Shown here in pieces: positions 1 to 8,485 of a DNA stretch of 64,000 nucleotides. The notes under the pieces are model-generated. The model did no database searches, had not been told where the DNA came from, and saw only the letters and a list, made by a program, of their open reading frames with translations. This stretch comes from Marinobacter nauticus (GTDB taxonomy: Bacteria > Pseudomonadota > Gammaproteobacteria > Enterobacterales > Shewanellaceae). How positions within the stretch are numbered: the stretch's first letter is position 1; every line of letters starts with the position of its first letter. A program made the translations under genes and the position numbers. The stretch is from NCBI RefSeq assembly GCF_019801015.1, contig NZ_JAHVJZ010000008.1:143340-207339 (forward strand), in the 5' to 3' direction.

Positions 1-1
1 C

Positions 2-436
2 CGATCCCCCGGAGCTACGCCGGAACCGTTTGACGTCGCATTGACCATTACACCGGTCAATGACCCACCGGTGCTGAGTCTGCCCGCGAAAAGCTCGGGA
101 AAAAGTGGCCGCACCCTCAAATTGACGGCGGACATTCAGGACAAAGAACACGCACGACCCAGCGTATCGGTCACCCAACATGCCGGGCCCGCCACTCACG
201 TCACCTACCAGCAGGGCATGCTGACCATCCCGTTACCAGAGGTGGCGGAACCCACCACCCTGAAGTTTCGGGCCATCGCCTTTGACGGCGAAAGCTACAG
301 CGAACCGACCGCTTTCGAAGTGACGGTGCTGGAAGACGCAGACGAACAGCAGGGGGGCAGCGGCTCACCATGGCTGCTCTGGCTTCTGTTGGGCCGCTGG
401 TGGCGCTTTCGGAATACAACAAAAAGGGCGCCATAA
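2..436 (+). CDS. C-terminal fragment of a secreted protein with GlyGly-CTERM-like tail
   Basis: The reading frame is open from the first bases of the window, so the true start lies upstream. The visible 144 residues begin with VALTITPVNDPP, typical of the end of cadherin-like or Ig-like repeats in large surface proteins. A beta-rich domain of about 80 residues follows. The C-terminus has a Gly-Gly-Ser-Gly-Ser linker, a short hydrophobic stretch (PWLLWLLLG) and a basic end (RWWRFRN). That pattern is the GlyGly-CTERM sorting signal processed by rhombosortase, which sends proteins through type II secretion to the cell surface. The stop codon lies inside the terminator hairpin. The full protein's function cannot be read from this fragment. 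Confidence 0.75.
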   Translation, partial: RSPGATPEPFDVALTITPVNDPPVLSLPAKSSGKSGRTLKLTADIQDKEHARPSVSVTQHAGPATHVTYQQGMLTIPLPEVAEPTTLKFRAIAFDGESYSEPTAFEVTVLEDADEQQGGSGSPWLLWLLLGRWWRFRNTTKRAP

Positions 437-450
437 AGCGCCCTCAGTTT
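417..450. terminator. Bidirectional terminator between the secreted-protein gene and lysC
   Basis: AGGGCGC and GCGCCCT pair over a 6-nt loop at 425-444. T residues follow on the plus strand and a stronger TTTTTGTTG tract follows on the minus strand, where it would end lysC transcripts. Confidence 0.8.
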
Positions 451-1829
451 TACCCTTCCAGCAACCGCCCATGAAGTTGCTGAACCACACTGTCTACCTC
501 TTCCGCCCCAACCAGGAAGCACAGATTATGGGGACTGGCACCCTGGCAGATCATCCGGATGTTATGGTCTTCCAGCACCTCGAATACCCGCTTGCCAATG
601 CCGGCGGTATTGGCGATGCGATTGCCGATAACGGCCACCAGTGACAGGCCCGTTTCCACCTCAACCCGACACATCTGCCTCAACTCCTCGAGCAGCGCTT
701 CGGTCAGCAACTCACGGCCACTGCTGTCCGAACCGGTACTGTCCAGGGTCAGGGCCACCGAGACCTCTGAGGTGGTGATCAGGTCCACACTGATGCGGTG
801 GCGGGCCAGAATGGCAAACAACTCAGCCAGAAACCCCTGAGCATGCAACATGTTAAGGCTGTGCACCGTCAGCAGCGTCTGATTGCGCCGTAATGCGATG
901 GCGCGGAATACCGGCGCCAGTTGAGCACGACTGCGGATCCAGGTGCCGCCCTTTTCCGGCTCCCGACTGCACCCCACAAACACCGCACAGCCCGAGCGCA
1001 CCGCCGGCAGGATGGTGGCCGGATGCAGCACTTTGGCACCAAAGGTGGCCATCTCAGCCGCTTCATCGAAAGAGAGTTCGGGGATTGGGCGGGCCGCGCT
1101 GACCAACCTGGGGTCACAACTGTAGATGCCGTCCACATCGGTCCAGATGGCGAGGTTATCCGCGCCGAGTGCCTCCGCCAGCAACGCCGCACTGTAGTCA
1201 GAGCCACCGCGTCCCAGCGTGGTGGTGTTGCCCTCGGCGTCGGCACCGATAAAGCCCTGGGTAACGGTCCGCTCCTCATTCAAAACCGGCCCCCACAGCC
1301 CCTGAGCCAGTTGAGCCAGCTCAGCCACTTGCGGCGTTGCACGGCCATGATGGTGATCAGTGCGCATCACTTCCCGGGCGTCACGGCTGCGCGCCGGCTC
1401 CCCCCGTTGACGCAGCAACTCAGCAAACAACAGCGAAGAGCACTGCTCGCCCAGAGACAACAACGCATCGACCCGCCGGGCGTCGTTGCTCTGAAGTGCC
1501 AATGCGGCACTGTGCTTATCCATCTCCGTCAACAGCAGGTCCAGACTGGCGGCCACCTCTGCCGGACGCCCCAGCGCATCCAGGATCCGATACTGAATCT
1601 CGGCAATTTGACCGAGCAGAGCCAGTCTTTGGGTGCTGTCAGCGATGCCGGCAGACAGCGCCACCAGCAGATTGGTGACGCCGCTGGAGGCGCTGACCAC
1701 CACCACACGGACACTGGGATCCGCCAACACGATGTCGGCGCAGCGATCCATGGCAGAAAAATCAGCAACAGAAGTGCCGCCGAACTTGGCAACCGTTAAC
1801 GAAACCGGGGGGGAAGATTGTGTATTCAT
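450..1829 (-). CDS. lysC: Lysine-sensitive aspartate kinase (AKIII type)
   Basis: This enzyme phosphorylates L-aspartate, the first step of the lysine, threonine and methionine pathway. The 459-residue protein opens with the aspartokinase motif VAKFGGTSV. It carries the kinase core with GRGGSDYSAALLAEALGA near residue 210 and ends with a regulatory ACT region (VDLITTSEVSVALTLD and following). Length matches monofunctional LysC (about 450 residues). The ATG at 1829 was chosen because a GGAG Shine-Dalgarno lies a few bases upstream, the product starts like family members, and longer versions run into the riboswitch leader. Regulation by lysine is expected both allosterically through the ACT domains and through the upstream riboswitch. 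Confidence 0.95.
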   Translation of the reverse strand: MNTQSSPPVSLTVAKFGGTSVADFSAMDRCADIVLADPSVRVVVVSASSGVTNLLVALSAGIADSTQRLALLGQIAEIQYRILDALGRPAEVAASLDLLLTEMDKHSAALALQSNDARRVDALLSLGEQCSSLLFAELLRQRGEPARSRDAREVMRTDHHHGRATPQVAELAQLAQGLWGPVLNEERTVTQGFIGADAEGNTTTLGRGGSDYSAALLAEALGADNLAIWTDVDGIYSCDPRLVSAARPIPELSFDEAAEMATFGAKVLHPATILPAVRSGCAVFVGCSREPEKGGTWIRSRAQLAPVFRAIALRRNQTLLTVHSLNMLHAQGFLAELFAILARHRISVDLITTSEVSVALTLDSTGSDSSGRELLTEALLEELRQMCRVEVETGLSLVAVIGNRIANTAGIGKRVFEVLEDHNIRMICQGASPHNLCFLVGAEEVDSVVQQLHGRLLEG

Positions 1830-1833
1830 TGTG

Positions 1834-1920
1834 CTCCGAACCGAAATAGCCTGTTCGGAGAGTCTGGACGGGGCACCCGTGCCCATCGTGCGATCACGGG
1901 GTTTCTTCCAGAAGCTCTCC
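1834..1920 (-). promoter_or_regulatory. Riboswitch expression platform: SD sequestor and antisequestor
   Basis: On the minus strand CTCCGAAC pairs perfectly with GTTCGGAG (1834-1841 with 1853-1860), and the latter contains the lysC Shine-Dalgarno. An alternative helix joins GGAGAGCTTCTGG (1908-1920) to CCAGACTCTCC (1857-1867) and would break the sequestor. There is no U-tract after the hairpin, so control at translation initiation is more likely than termination. Which helix lysine favours is inferred. Confidence 0.6.
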
Positions 1921-1930
1921 ACCTACATCC

Positions 1931-2112
1931 AATGGTGACAGCCCCGGAGATTCAACCCCGGCAGCCGACGGTGAACTGAGCCGAACAGCCTCACCATCTC
2001 GGCGTTGCTCCCCCTGGGCCGGCGTCACGGGAGTTCGCTCTCCTGTTCCGGCTTGCCTGGGCAACGCACCTCTTCTGTTCTCCCGATCAACGGGAGAGGC
2101 GCACATCTCACC
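1931..2112 (-). ncRNA. Lysine riboswitch (L-box) aptamer in the lysC leader
   Basis: On the minus strand the leader contains AGAGGTGCGTTGCCCAGGCA, then GCAACGCCGAGATGGTGA, GTTCACCGTCGGCTG and GGGGCTGTCACCA, in the order and spacing of the Escherichia coli lysC lysine riboswitch. The 5' GGTGA and 3' TCACC can close the P1 helix. The downstream expression platform lies at about 1834-1920, where an SD-sequestering hairpin and a competing antisequestor can be drawn. Binding of lysine is expected to lower lysC expression. Confidence 0.93.
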
Positions 2113-2668
2113 GTAAAACCCCTACGGGTGTCAAACTTTCAGCGATTTTTTAACCAGTGCAGGCGTGATCAAGTTCACGTTCAGTATGGGTCGTTTACAT
2201 TTCTTTGCCTTCGCAACCGTGTTGCGCCCCCCAAAGCCGGGGGCAAAACCGAATGTGATCACAACTTTAACCCCTGCTCACCCGAGTTGGCTTTTTATCG
2301 CAACCAGTATGAGTAGAATGGTGCCTTCGATTAACGAGCCGACACCTTTCTGTCGTCTTAAACGGTGAAATATCGAAACAATCTCGGTTTTCATCCCGTC
2401 AATAATCGAACAATTTGTGATCCTTGCCTCAAAACAGGGCGTCCGTTAACAAAAGTTGGCGAACTGTTGAACCGTTTTGGGGTATTTTCAGTCCCATAGG
2501 TGTGACACCCCGGACGCGAAAGCGCGCCAACGGGCACCTTCCAGGAAACTGCAGCTGCAGCAACATCGCCGGCTGTATGTGGCAATAAAAGGGACTTTGC
2601 ATACGCTTAATGGTTAGTGGTACGCCACTGGCTTAGATTTGTGTCGAACAGCGCTTTAGGTAGCTAAC
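2113..2668. other. Intergenic region between the lysC leader and arcA
   Basis: No convincing gene is seen. A TTGACA hexamer on the minus strand near 2127-2132 could be the -35 of the lysC promoter, but no good -10 follows at the usual distance. The palindrome TGTGATCACA at 2254-2263 lacks the 6-bp spacer of a CRP site. The rest should hold the arcA promoter, which could not be placed securely. Confidence 0.5.
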
Positions 2669-3388
2669 ATGCAAAATCCGCACATCCTCATCGTTGAAGA
2701 CGAAGCCGTCACCAGCAACACTCTGAAAAGCATCTTCGAAGCCGAAGGCTACAACGTTACCGTTGCCGTTGACGGTGATGAGATGCACAACGCCCTGAAG
2801 ACCCACAAGATCTCTCTGGTCATCATGGACATCAACCTGCCCGGTAAAAACGGCCTTCTGTTGGCCCGTGAACTGCGTGAGCAGGATGACATCGCCCTGA
2901 TCTTCCTGACCGGTCGTGATAACGAAGTGGACAAGATTCTGGGCCTCGAGATCGGCGCCGATGATTACATCACCAAGCCGTTCAATCCCCGCGAGCTGAC
3001 CATCCGTGCCCGTAACCTGCTGAACCGCATCGTTAACGCTGGCAAATCCAGCGAAGAGAAGCCGCAGGTTGAGTACTATCACTTCAATGATTGGACTCTG
3101 GAGATCAACAGCCGCTCTCTGATCAGCCCGATCGGCGAACCCTTCAAACTGCCGCGCTCTGAGTTCCGTGCTCTGCTGCACTTTGTGGAAAACCCGGGCA
3201 AGATCCTGTCCCGCAGCGATCTGCTGATGAAGATGACCGGCCGTGAGCTCAAGCCGCACGACCGTACTGTGGACGTGACCATCCGTCGCATCCGCAAGCA
3301 CTTCGAAAGCCACCCGGAAACGCCGGAAATCATCGCCACCATTCACGGCGAAGGTTACCGCTTCTGTGGCGCTCTGAACGAGCACTAA
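2669..3388 (+). CDS. arcA: Two-component response regulator ArcA
   Basis: ArcA is the DNA-binding output of the anoxic redox control system, which adjusts respiratory genes to oxygen and quinone state. The 239-residue protein has an N-terminal receiver domain (phosphoacceptor Asp54 in [12 protein letters not shown], acidic pair at residues 11-12, and conserved Thr and Lys in FLTGRD and TKPFNP) and a C-terminal OmpR-type winged helix ending in HGEGYRF. Length and sequence match ArcA of enterics and Shewanella. The ATG follows TTTAGGTAGCTAAC. A convergent HPt gene lies just downstream and could be its phosphodonor. Confidence 0.95.
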   Translation: MQNPHILIVEDEAVTSNTLKSIFEAEGYNVTVAVDGDEMHNALKTHKISLVIMDINLPGKNGLLLARELREQDDIALIFLTGRDNEVDKILGLEIGADDYITKPFNPRELTIRARNLLNRIVNAGKSSEEKPQVEYYHFNDWTLEINSRSLISPIGEPFKLPRSEFRALLHFVENPGKILSRSDLLMKMTGRELKPHDRTVDVTIRRIRKHFESHPETPEIIATIHGEGYRFCGALNEH

Positions 3389-3409
3389 GCCGTTCAGCGA
3401 AATCCGCAT

Positions 3410-3443
3410 ACAAAAAAGGCTGCCCGTGGGCAGCCTTTTTTTG
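3410..3443. terminator. Bidirectional terminator between arcA and the HPt gene
   Basis: GGCTGCCC and GGGCAGCC pair over a 2-nt loop. A run of A precedes and a run of T follows, so it can work in both directions for these convergent genes. Confidence 0.9.
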
Positions 3444-3454
3444 TTTAGCGGCGT

Positions 3455-3817
3455 TCAGGCACGCTCTGTCAGGTACGCTTTCAGGCTGGTCAGGTCACCA
3501 TCCAGATGGGTGCGGATCGCGTCAAACCAGGCTTTGTGCTCCCCTTCCCAACGCGGCTCATCGCCACACTGCAGAGCCTGAGACAGCTCCTGAATGCGTT
3601 TCAGGCCCACCGAACCGGCGGCCCCCTTCAATTTATGGGCTTCGGAAAGCACCTGATCTTTATCACCGGATTCCAGTCCCTGAGCAATCGCCTCAACGTA
3701 TTCCGGTGCCATCTGTTCGAACACGACGACGGACTTAAGCAGCGTAGCGGCCCCGATGGCGGCACAGTACTGATCGAGGGTTACGGTATCGAGGTGCTCG
3801 TGAGCGGCGGTGGTCAT
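3455..3817 (-). CDS. Free-standing histidine phosphotransfer (HPt) protein
   Basis: HPt domains shuttle phosphate between receiver domains in multistep phosphorelays. The 120-residue protein is an all-helical HPt unit with the phosphoacceptor histidine at about residue 61 in the classic context EAHKLKGAAGSVG. No receiver, kinase or membrane segment is present. The start at 3817 was chosen because GTGGAGAAG lies just upstream; a longer version would add 30 non-conserved residues. It converges with arcA. In Shewanella the Arc system is split and uses a separate HPt protein (HptA) because ArcB-like HPt is missing, so a role in phosphorylating ArcA is a reasonable inference. It could also serve an unrelated hybrid kinase. 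Confidence 0.85.
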   Translation of the reverse strand: MTTAAHEHLDTVTLDQYCAAIGAATLLKSVVVFEQMAPEYVEAIAQGLESGDKDQVLSEAHKLKGAAGSVGLKRIQELSQALQCGDEPRWEGEHKAWFDAIRTHLDGDLTSLKAYLTERA

Positions 3818-3971
3818 TGGCTTCTCCACTGTCCGGAGTAATAGATAAAGGCAGGCCCAAACTACCATGTGAGGCTGAGGGTCACAACACGTGTGTTTTC
3901 TCATCACTTTGTAAGTTAATCAATGGTATCCTGCCGGCCAAATTCGATAACGTCTTAATCGTAGTAGGAAG

Positions 3972-6900
3972 ATGCGAGCTGTCACCTTAGCTGTATTGGG
4001 TGCGCTGACCTGCGCGCAAACCGTCCAGGCCCGGGAAGTGCCCCTGGCCGCCAAGCAGATCCAGACTTTCACCCTGTTCAGTCAGGGCCATCAGCTTGAG
4101 CAACCCCTGGTGGTGTACCGCCACAACCAGCGCATTCTTGTGCCCTTACAGGCGCTGAGTGCCGCGCTGGGGCTGGAGTTGCAGGTCAACCCCAACACCG
4201 CCAGTGCCAGCGGATGGGTGGCCGGTGAGAACGCCAACTTCATGCTGGACCTCAACCAGGACGAAGCACGGCGCGGTCTGGAGCGGTTCGACCTGGATCC
4301 TGAGCGCCCCTGGGGGCGTGACAGCGCTGACCTCTACCTGGACGCCGAACTGATCCAGCAACTGCTGCCCCTCAGCCTGAACTTCAATGGCCCGGCAAGC
4401 CGCTTGTCGGTGTCCAGCCCCTACCCGCTTCCGGCGGTCCAGCGTCTGGAACAGCAACAAGCACAGATGGCCCAGCTGGGTCTGCAGCACCGCTTCCACA
4501 GCGCGGGCTTTGACCCCATCCATCCGCATCCCTACGAAGACTTTTCCAAGCCCATGGTGTTCGCTTATGGCAACGCCGCCATTCTGGGCAAGGAGATGCT
4601 GACCGAAGATTACATGCTGGGGATGATCAGCACCGGCGATGTGCTGGGTCAGAGCTTCGAGTTCAATTACACCAAGCTGGCCAATGAGCGCAGTGAATAC
4701 CGGCTGCGTCTGTCCCGGGACCTGGGCGACATCAGCGAAGACCTGCCGCTCAATCTGGGGCGTTACCAGGCCGGTGACGTCAGCTACCTGGGTGACAATC
4801 TGCTGTCCGGCGCCAGCGAAGGTCTGGGCTTCCAGATCAGCAACCTGGCCACCCCAAAAACGCACAAGTTCGGCACCACAGCACTGGAAGGCAACGCACC
4901 GCCGAACTGGCAGGTTCATCTCTACCGCAATGGCGTCTTGCTGGCCTTTACCCAGGCCGACGACTCTGGCCGCTACCGCTTCCTGGATGTGCCCCTGCTC
5001 AGCGGCGCCAACGTGTTTGAGCTGCACCTCTATGGCAACAATGGCGAACACCAGATGCGCCGGGAAACGGTGCAGTCCGGTCAGCACGTTGGCAAAGGGG
5101 AGGTCGGCTTCAATGCCATGTACGTCGACAACACCCGCTTTATTTTCAACAATCTGAGGCCAGAAGAGGAAGAGGCGCTGGGTGCCCGTCGGCAGATGAC
5201 CTTCCGCACCGATTACGGCATCACCAATGCCATCAGCGCCGGCCTGAGCTATCACAATCAGCAGTTGGCCTACGACGAGTGGGGCCGCATTGAGCTGGAA
5301 GATCGCCACTTCGTCGGCGCCAACGTCTCTGCCGATCTGTTCGGCAGCAGCTGGTTGCTGGAAGGGTTACGGGATGATGAGGGCAACAACGCCTATATGG
5401 CAGGCTGGACCCGCCGCCTCGGCACCGACCACCACCTGCGCGTCGATCATCGTTACAACGGCGACATGAAAACCGACCGTACCGAACAGCAGGAACAGGC
5501 ACTGAAGCGGGAAACCGAAGCCTGGCTGGAAGGCCAGACCTGGCGCCTGGGTGGCTGGCAGTACGCCTTCGGTGCCGCCAAATACACTCCCCGCGATGGC
5601 GGTGAAACCTTCTCGGTCTATCAGAATCGGCTGTCCAGTCAGTTGGGGCCGGTGAACTTCAGCCACACCTACCGCTACGACACCCAGTACGACGGTCGGC
5701 TTGAGCGTCAAAGCGGCGAGGTGCTGTTCAGTACCAGCGGCTACGACTGGAATGTTTCAGGCAACATGACTTACCAGTTGGGTAAAGGGGTGGAAGAGCT
5801 GGAGACCCGGCTGCGCTGGCGTCCGATGTACGGTTTCTACAACCAGACCGTGGCGTGGTACGCCGACCCGGCAGAACGCAAGAGTCGGTTTGGCCTGGCC
5901 CACGAGGTCGCTTACCGCTACCGCTGGTTTACTCTGGGCCTCCAGGGTGGTGCCGACACCCGGGGCAACTGGCAGGTCAACACCACCGCCACCTTTGCCC
6001 TCAACTACCGGGATAATCGCGACGGTGCCCCTGCCGAAGCGCTGCGGCCTCAGTTGTCCGATCTGGTGGTCCGGGTCTTTATGGACGGCAACAACAACGG
6101 CCACTTCGATCGTCACGATCAACCCCTGCCGGGCCTGGCCATCGCCACCGCGCCCAGCTGGCCCCGTGAGGTGAGCGACGATCAGGGTGAGATCCTGCTG
6201 CGCCAGGTGCCGGCCAACAACCTTTATCGCATCAGCATCGACCCCCGCCAGCTGCCTCCGGGTACCGCGCTGCGTGACGGTCCGGTGGAAGTGATGCCGA
6301 TGCCGGGCCAACGCACCGAGGTGGACCTGGCGCTGGTTCGGGTCACCGACATTGATGGCACCCTGGTCACCGCCTATGGGCCGGTGGCGGATATGCCACT
6401 GGTGCTGGCTGACCTCAACCATAATCCGGTCATGCGCACTCAGACCGGCCCTCAGGGTCAGTTTGCCCTGAACGGTGTCCGTCCGGGCAACTACTATCTG
6501 GTGTTCAATGAGCGTGAAATGAGCGCCCGTAAGCTGCAGGCCACCGTACCGCTTTATCCGGTTAATGTTGGCGGCCAGGGTGAGCCGCGCCGCGACTGGA
6601 CCATCGAAGTCAACGCGCTGCCGGGCAGCCCACTGCGTCCGGCCGCCCAGGTGGTGGACCCGCTTCCGGCCCAGCCTGAGCCTGTGGTTGAGCCACCCAA
6701 AGCCGTGACGCCAGTCAACAACCTGCCCAAGGCGGGGCCGGCCCTGTCCCGTATGGACGATCAGGACTACACGTTGCAACTGGCCGCCAGTCGTCAGCCG
6801 TTCAACCTGGCTCGCCTGAAAGCACAGTTCCCGGCCTTGTCGCTGGAGCAGGTGGCGGTGATGCGCGGCGGTAAGCCGATGCACCTGCTGCTCTCCGGCC

Positions 6901-7322
6901 AGTACCCCAGCGAGCGCTCCGCCCGCTATGGCCTGCGGGACATTCCCAAAGAGTTCGCCAATGACCTGCCGCTGGTGCGTCGGGTCGGTGACCTCAAGCG
7001 GGAAGCGATCGCCGTCACCCCCGCTGCCACACCGGCCAGCTCCGCGGCTCCGGCCAGCACCGACAATGCTGATGCCTGGCTGGCCGCGCAACCAGCCGGG
7101 CACATGACCTGGCAACTGGCGGCCACCAAGGGTCGACAGAGTGCCGAAGCCTTTATCCGTCAGCACAAACTGCCTCAGCCGGTGGTGATCCATCAGCACA
7201 ACGGCTGGTACCAGATCCTGTGGGGCAGCTTCCCGGACAAAGGGGCGGCCAGACACGCGCTGGAGGCTCTGCCTAAGGCCCCACAAAATCCGTGGTTGCG
7301 GGGAGTCGAGCAGCTGAGATAA
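3972..7322 (+). CDS. Usher-like outer-membrane protein with two C-terminal SPOR domains
   Basis: The 1116-residue protein has a signal peptide of about 20 residues and an N-terminal region of about 130 residues. A long beta-strand-rich region follows that resembles fimbrial usher barrels; the segment WQVHLYRNGVLLAF near residue 315 with GRYRFLDVPLLSGANVFEL looks like usher plug-region repeats. Residues about 690-880 contain carboxypeptidase-regulatory or SdrD-like repeats (VRVFMDGNNNGHFDRHD, DIDGTLV). A Pro-rich linker leads to two SPOR-like repeats (about 935-1000 and 1045-1110), a fold that binds denuded peptidoglycan glycans. AGGAAG precedes the ATG. No chaperone or pilin gene is adjacent, so a classical chaperone-usher role is unproven. 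The domain combination is unusual. Confidence 0.65.
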   Translation: MRAVTLAVLGALTCAQTVQAREVPLAAKQIQTFTLFSQGHQLEQPLVVYRHNQRILVPLQALSAALGLELQVNPNTASASGWVAGENANFMLDLNQDEARRGLERFDLDPERPWGRDSADLYLDAELIQQLLPLSLNFNGPASRLSVSSPYPLPAVQRLEQQQAQMAQLGLQHRFHSAGFDPIHPHPYEDFSKPMVFAYGNAAILGKEMLTEDYMLGMISTGDVLGQSFEFNYTKLANERSEYRLRLSRDLGDISEDLPLNLGRYQAGDVSYLGDNLLSGASEGLGFQISNLATPKTHKFGTTALEGNAPPNWQVHLYRNGVLLAFTQADDSGRYRFLDVPLLSGANVFELHLYGNNGEHQMRRETVQSGQHVGKGEVGFNAMYVDNTRFIFNNLRPEEEEALGARRQMTFRTDYGITNAISAGLSYHNQQLAYDEWGRIELEDRHFVGANVSADLFGSSWLLEGLRDDEGNNAYMAGWTRRLGTDHHLRVDHRYNGDMKTDRTEQQEQALKRETEAWLEGQTWRLGGWQYAFGAAKYTPRDGGETFSVYQNRLSSQLGPVNFSHTYRYDTQYDGRLERQSGEVLFSTSGYDWNVSGNMTYQLGKGVEELETRLRWRPMYGFYNQTVAWYADPAERKSRFGLAHEVAYRYRWFTLGLQGGADTRGNWQVNTTATFALNYRDNRDGAPAEALRPQLSDLVVRVFMDGNNNGHFDRHDQPLPGLAIATAPSWPREVSDDQGEILLRQVPANNLYRISIDPRQLPPGTALRDGPVEVMPMPGQRTEVDLALVRVTDIDGTLVTAYGPVADMPLVLADLNHNPVMRTQTGPQGQFALNGVRPGNYYLVFNEREMSARKLQATVPLYPVNVGGQGEPRRDWTIEVNALPGSPLRPAAQVVDPLPAQPEPVVEPPKAVTPVNNLPKAGPALSRMDDQDYTLQLAASRQPFNLARLKAQFPALSLEQVAVMRGGKPMHLLLSGQYPSERSARYGLRDIPKEFANDLPLVRRVGDLKREAIAVTPAATPASSAAPASTDNADAWLAAQPAGHMTWQLAATKGRQSAEAFIRQHKLPQPVVIHQHNGWYQILWGSFPDKGAARHALEALPKAPQNPWLRGVEQLR

Positions 7323-7478
7323 CGTGTCTGCCCCCGCTAGCGGTCATACAATTTATCGAAACGCGGTCTAATCGACTTTTTGGAACGGTTCAATGCACTC
7401 TTTGCAGGTGTTTTGAACATGTCTCGCATTAGGCCGCGTGTTATAATCGCCGCCCTCATGCAGTACCGGGTGGAAATA

Positions 7479-8426
7479 ATGACGGAGAATCTCAACATGC
7501 CGACAAAGATGCCCGACGTGGCCAGCAGCGCAAAAGCGCAAGTCACCGGCACGCTGGATTGGGTCGGGATGAGCAACATCGAAATGCCGATGACCATCAA
7601 AGCCGACGATGGTCAGGCCCGCCAGATCAGCACCCGAGTCGAGGCTTTTGTTAACCTGGCAGAGCCTCAGGCCAAAGGGATCCACATGTCCCGCCTGTAC
7701 CTGGCGCTGGACAAGCTTTCGCTGGAACAGGAGCTGACCCTGCAAAGCCTCAAAGGCCTGCTGGACACCTTCGTCTCCAGCCACGATGCGCTGTCCAACC
7801 GTGCCCAGGTGGTGTTCTCCTTTGACTACCACTTGCGTCGCCCTGCCCTGATGTCCGGCAACCACGGCTGGCGCAACTACCCGGTGGTACTGACCGGACG
7901 CCTGGATCAGGGCCGTCTGGATCTGGAACTGAAAGTGGATGTGGCCTACTCCTCCACCTGCCCCTGCTCCGCGGCTCTGGCCCGACAGCTGATTCAGGAA
8001 GCGTTTGAGCATCAGTTCCATGGTCAGGACCAGGTCGAGATGGACACCGTTCATCAGTGGCTTGGCACCACCGCCGGCATCGTCGCGACCCCCCACAGCC
8101 AGCGCAGCATTGCCGAGGTGAAGGTCAAACTGTCCGACACCCTGTCTGAACTGCCGATCCTGGCGTTGGTGGAAGCGATCGAAGACGCTCTGAAGACCCC
8201 GGTACAAGCCGCAGTGAAGCGTGAAGATGAGCAGGAGTTTGCGCGTCTGAACGGCCAGAACCTGATGTTTGTGGAGGACGCCGCACGCCGTCTGAAGCAC
8301 GCTCTGTCTCAGGGCGAAGGCTATACCGACTTCTGGCTGCGGGTGAACCACCTGGAAAGTCTGCACGCCCACGATGCTGTGGCCGTAGACACCAAGGGCG
8401 TTGAAGGCGGCTACCAGCCGTACTGA
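7479..8426 (+). CDS. folE2: GTP cyclohydrolase I, FolE2 (type IB)
   Basis: FolE2 converts GTP to 7,8-dihydroneopterin triphosphate, the first step of folate synthesis, and can use metals other than zinc. The 315-residue product shows family landmarks: [11 protein letters not shown], the metal or active-site cysteine in [15 protein letters not shown], and EARRLK-like [13 protein letters not shown]. The ATG at 7479 follows GGTGGAAATA; a second ATG at 7497 preceded by GGAGAA is an alternative start. A perfect TATAAT lies at 7442-7447 but no matching -35 is clear. FolE2 is often under Zur control in organisms that also carry FolE1; only a half-site-like sequence is seen here. Confidence 0.93.
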   Translation: MTENLNMPTKMPDVASSAKAQVTGTLDWVGMSNIEMPMTIKADDGQARQISTRVEAFVNLAEPQAKGIHMSRLYLALDKLSLEQELTLQSLKGLLDTFVSSHDALSNRAQVVFSFDYHLRRPALMSGNHGWRNYPVVLTGRLDQGRLDLELKVDVAYSSTCPCSAALARQLIQEAFEHQFHGQDQVEMDTVHQWLGTTAGIVATPHSQRSIAEVKVKLSDTLSELPILALVEAIEDALKTPVQAAVKREDEQEFARLNGQNLMFVEDAARRLKHALSQGEGYTDFWLRVNHLESLHAHDAVAVDTKGVEGGYQPY

Positions 8427-8438
8427 CGCTTTCCTGAT

Positions 8439-8470
8439 AAAAAAAGCGCCTCAATGAGGCGCTTTTTTTG
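8439..8470. terminator. Bidirectional terminator between folE2 and yhcC
   Basis: AGCGCCTC and GAGGCGCT pair over AAT, flanked by A-run and T-run, placed between two convergent genes. Confidence 0.9.
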
Positions 8471-8485
8471 TACCCGGTGTCCCGT

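Noticed and set aside
2254..2263. CRP site TGTGATCACA
   Set aside because: The two halves have no 6-bp spacer, so CRP geometry is wrong.
5757..7286. Long minus-strand frame across the usher-like gene
   Set aside because: Shadow of the plus-strand gene, His/Arg/Gln-rich and without domains.
7436..7451. Zur box upstream of folE2
   Set aside because: Only one half (TGTTATAAT) resembles the consensus; the second half is missing.
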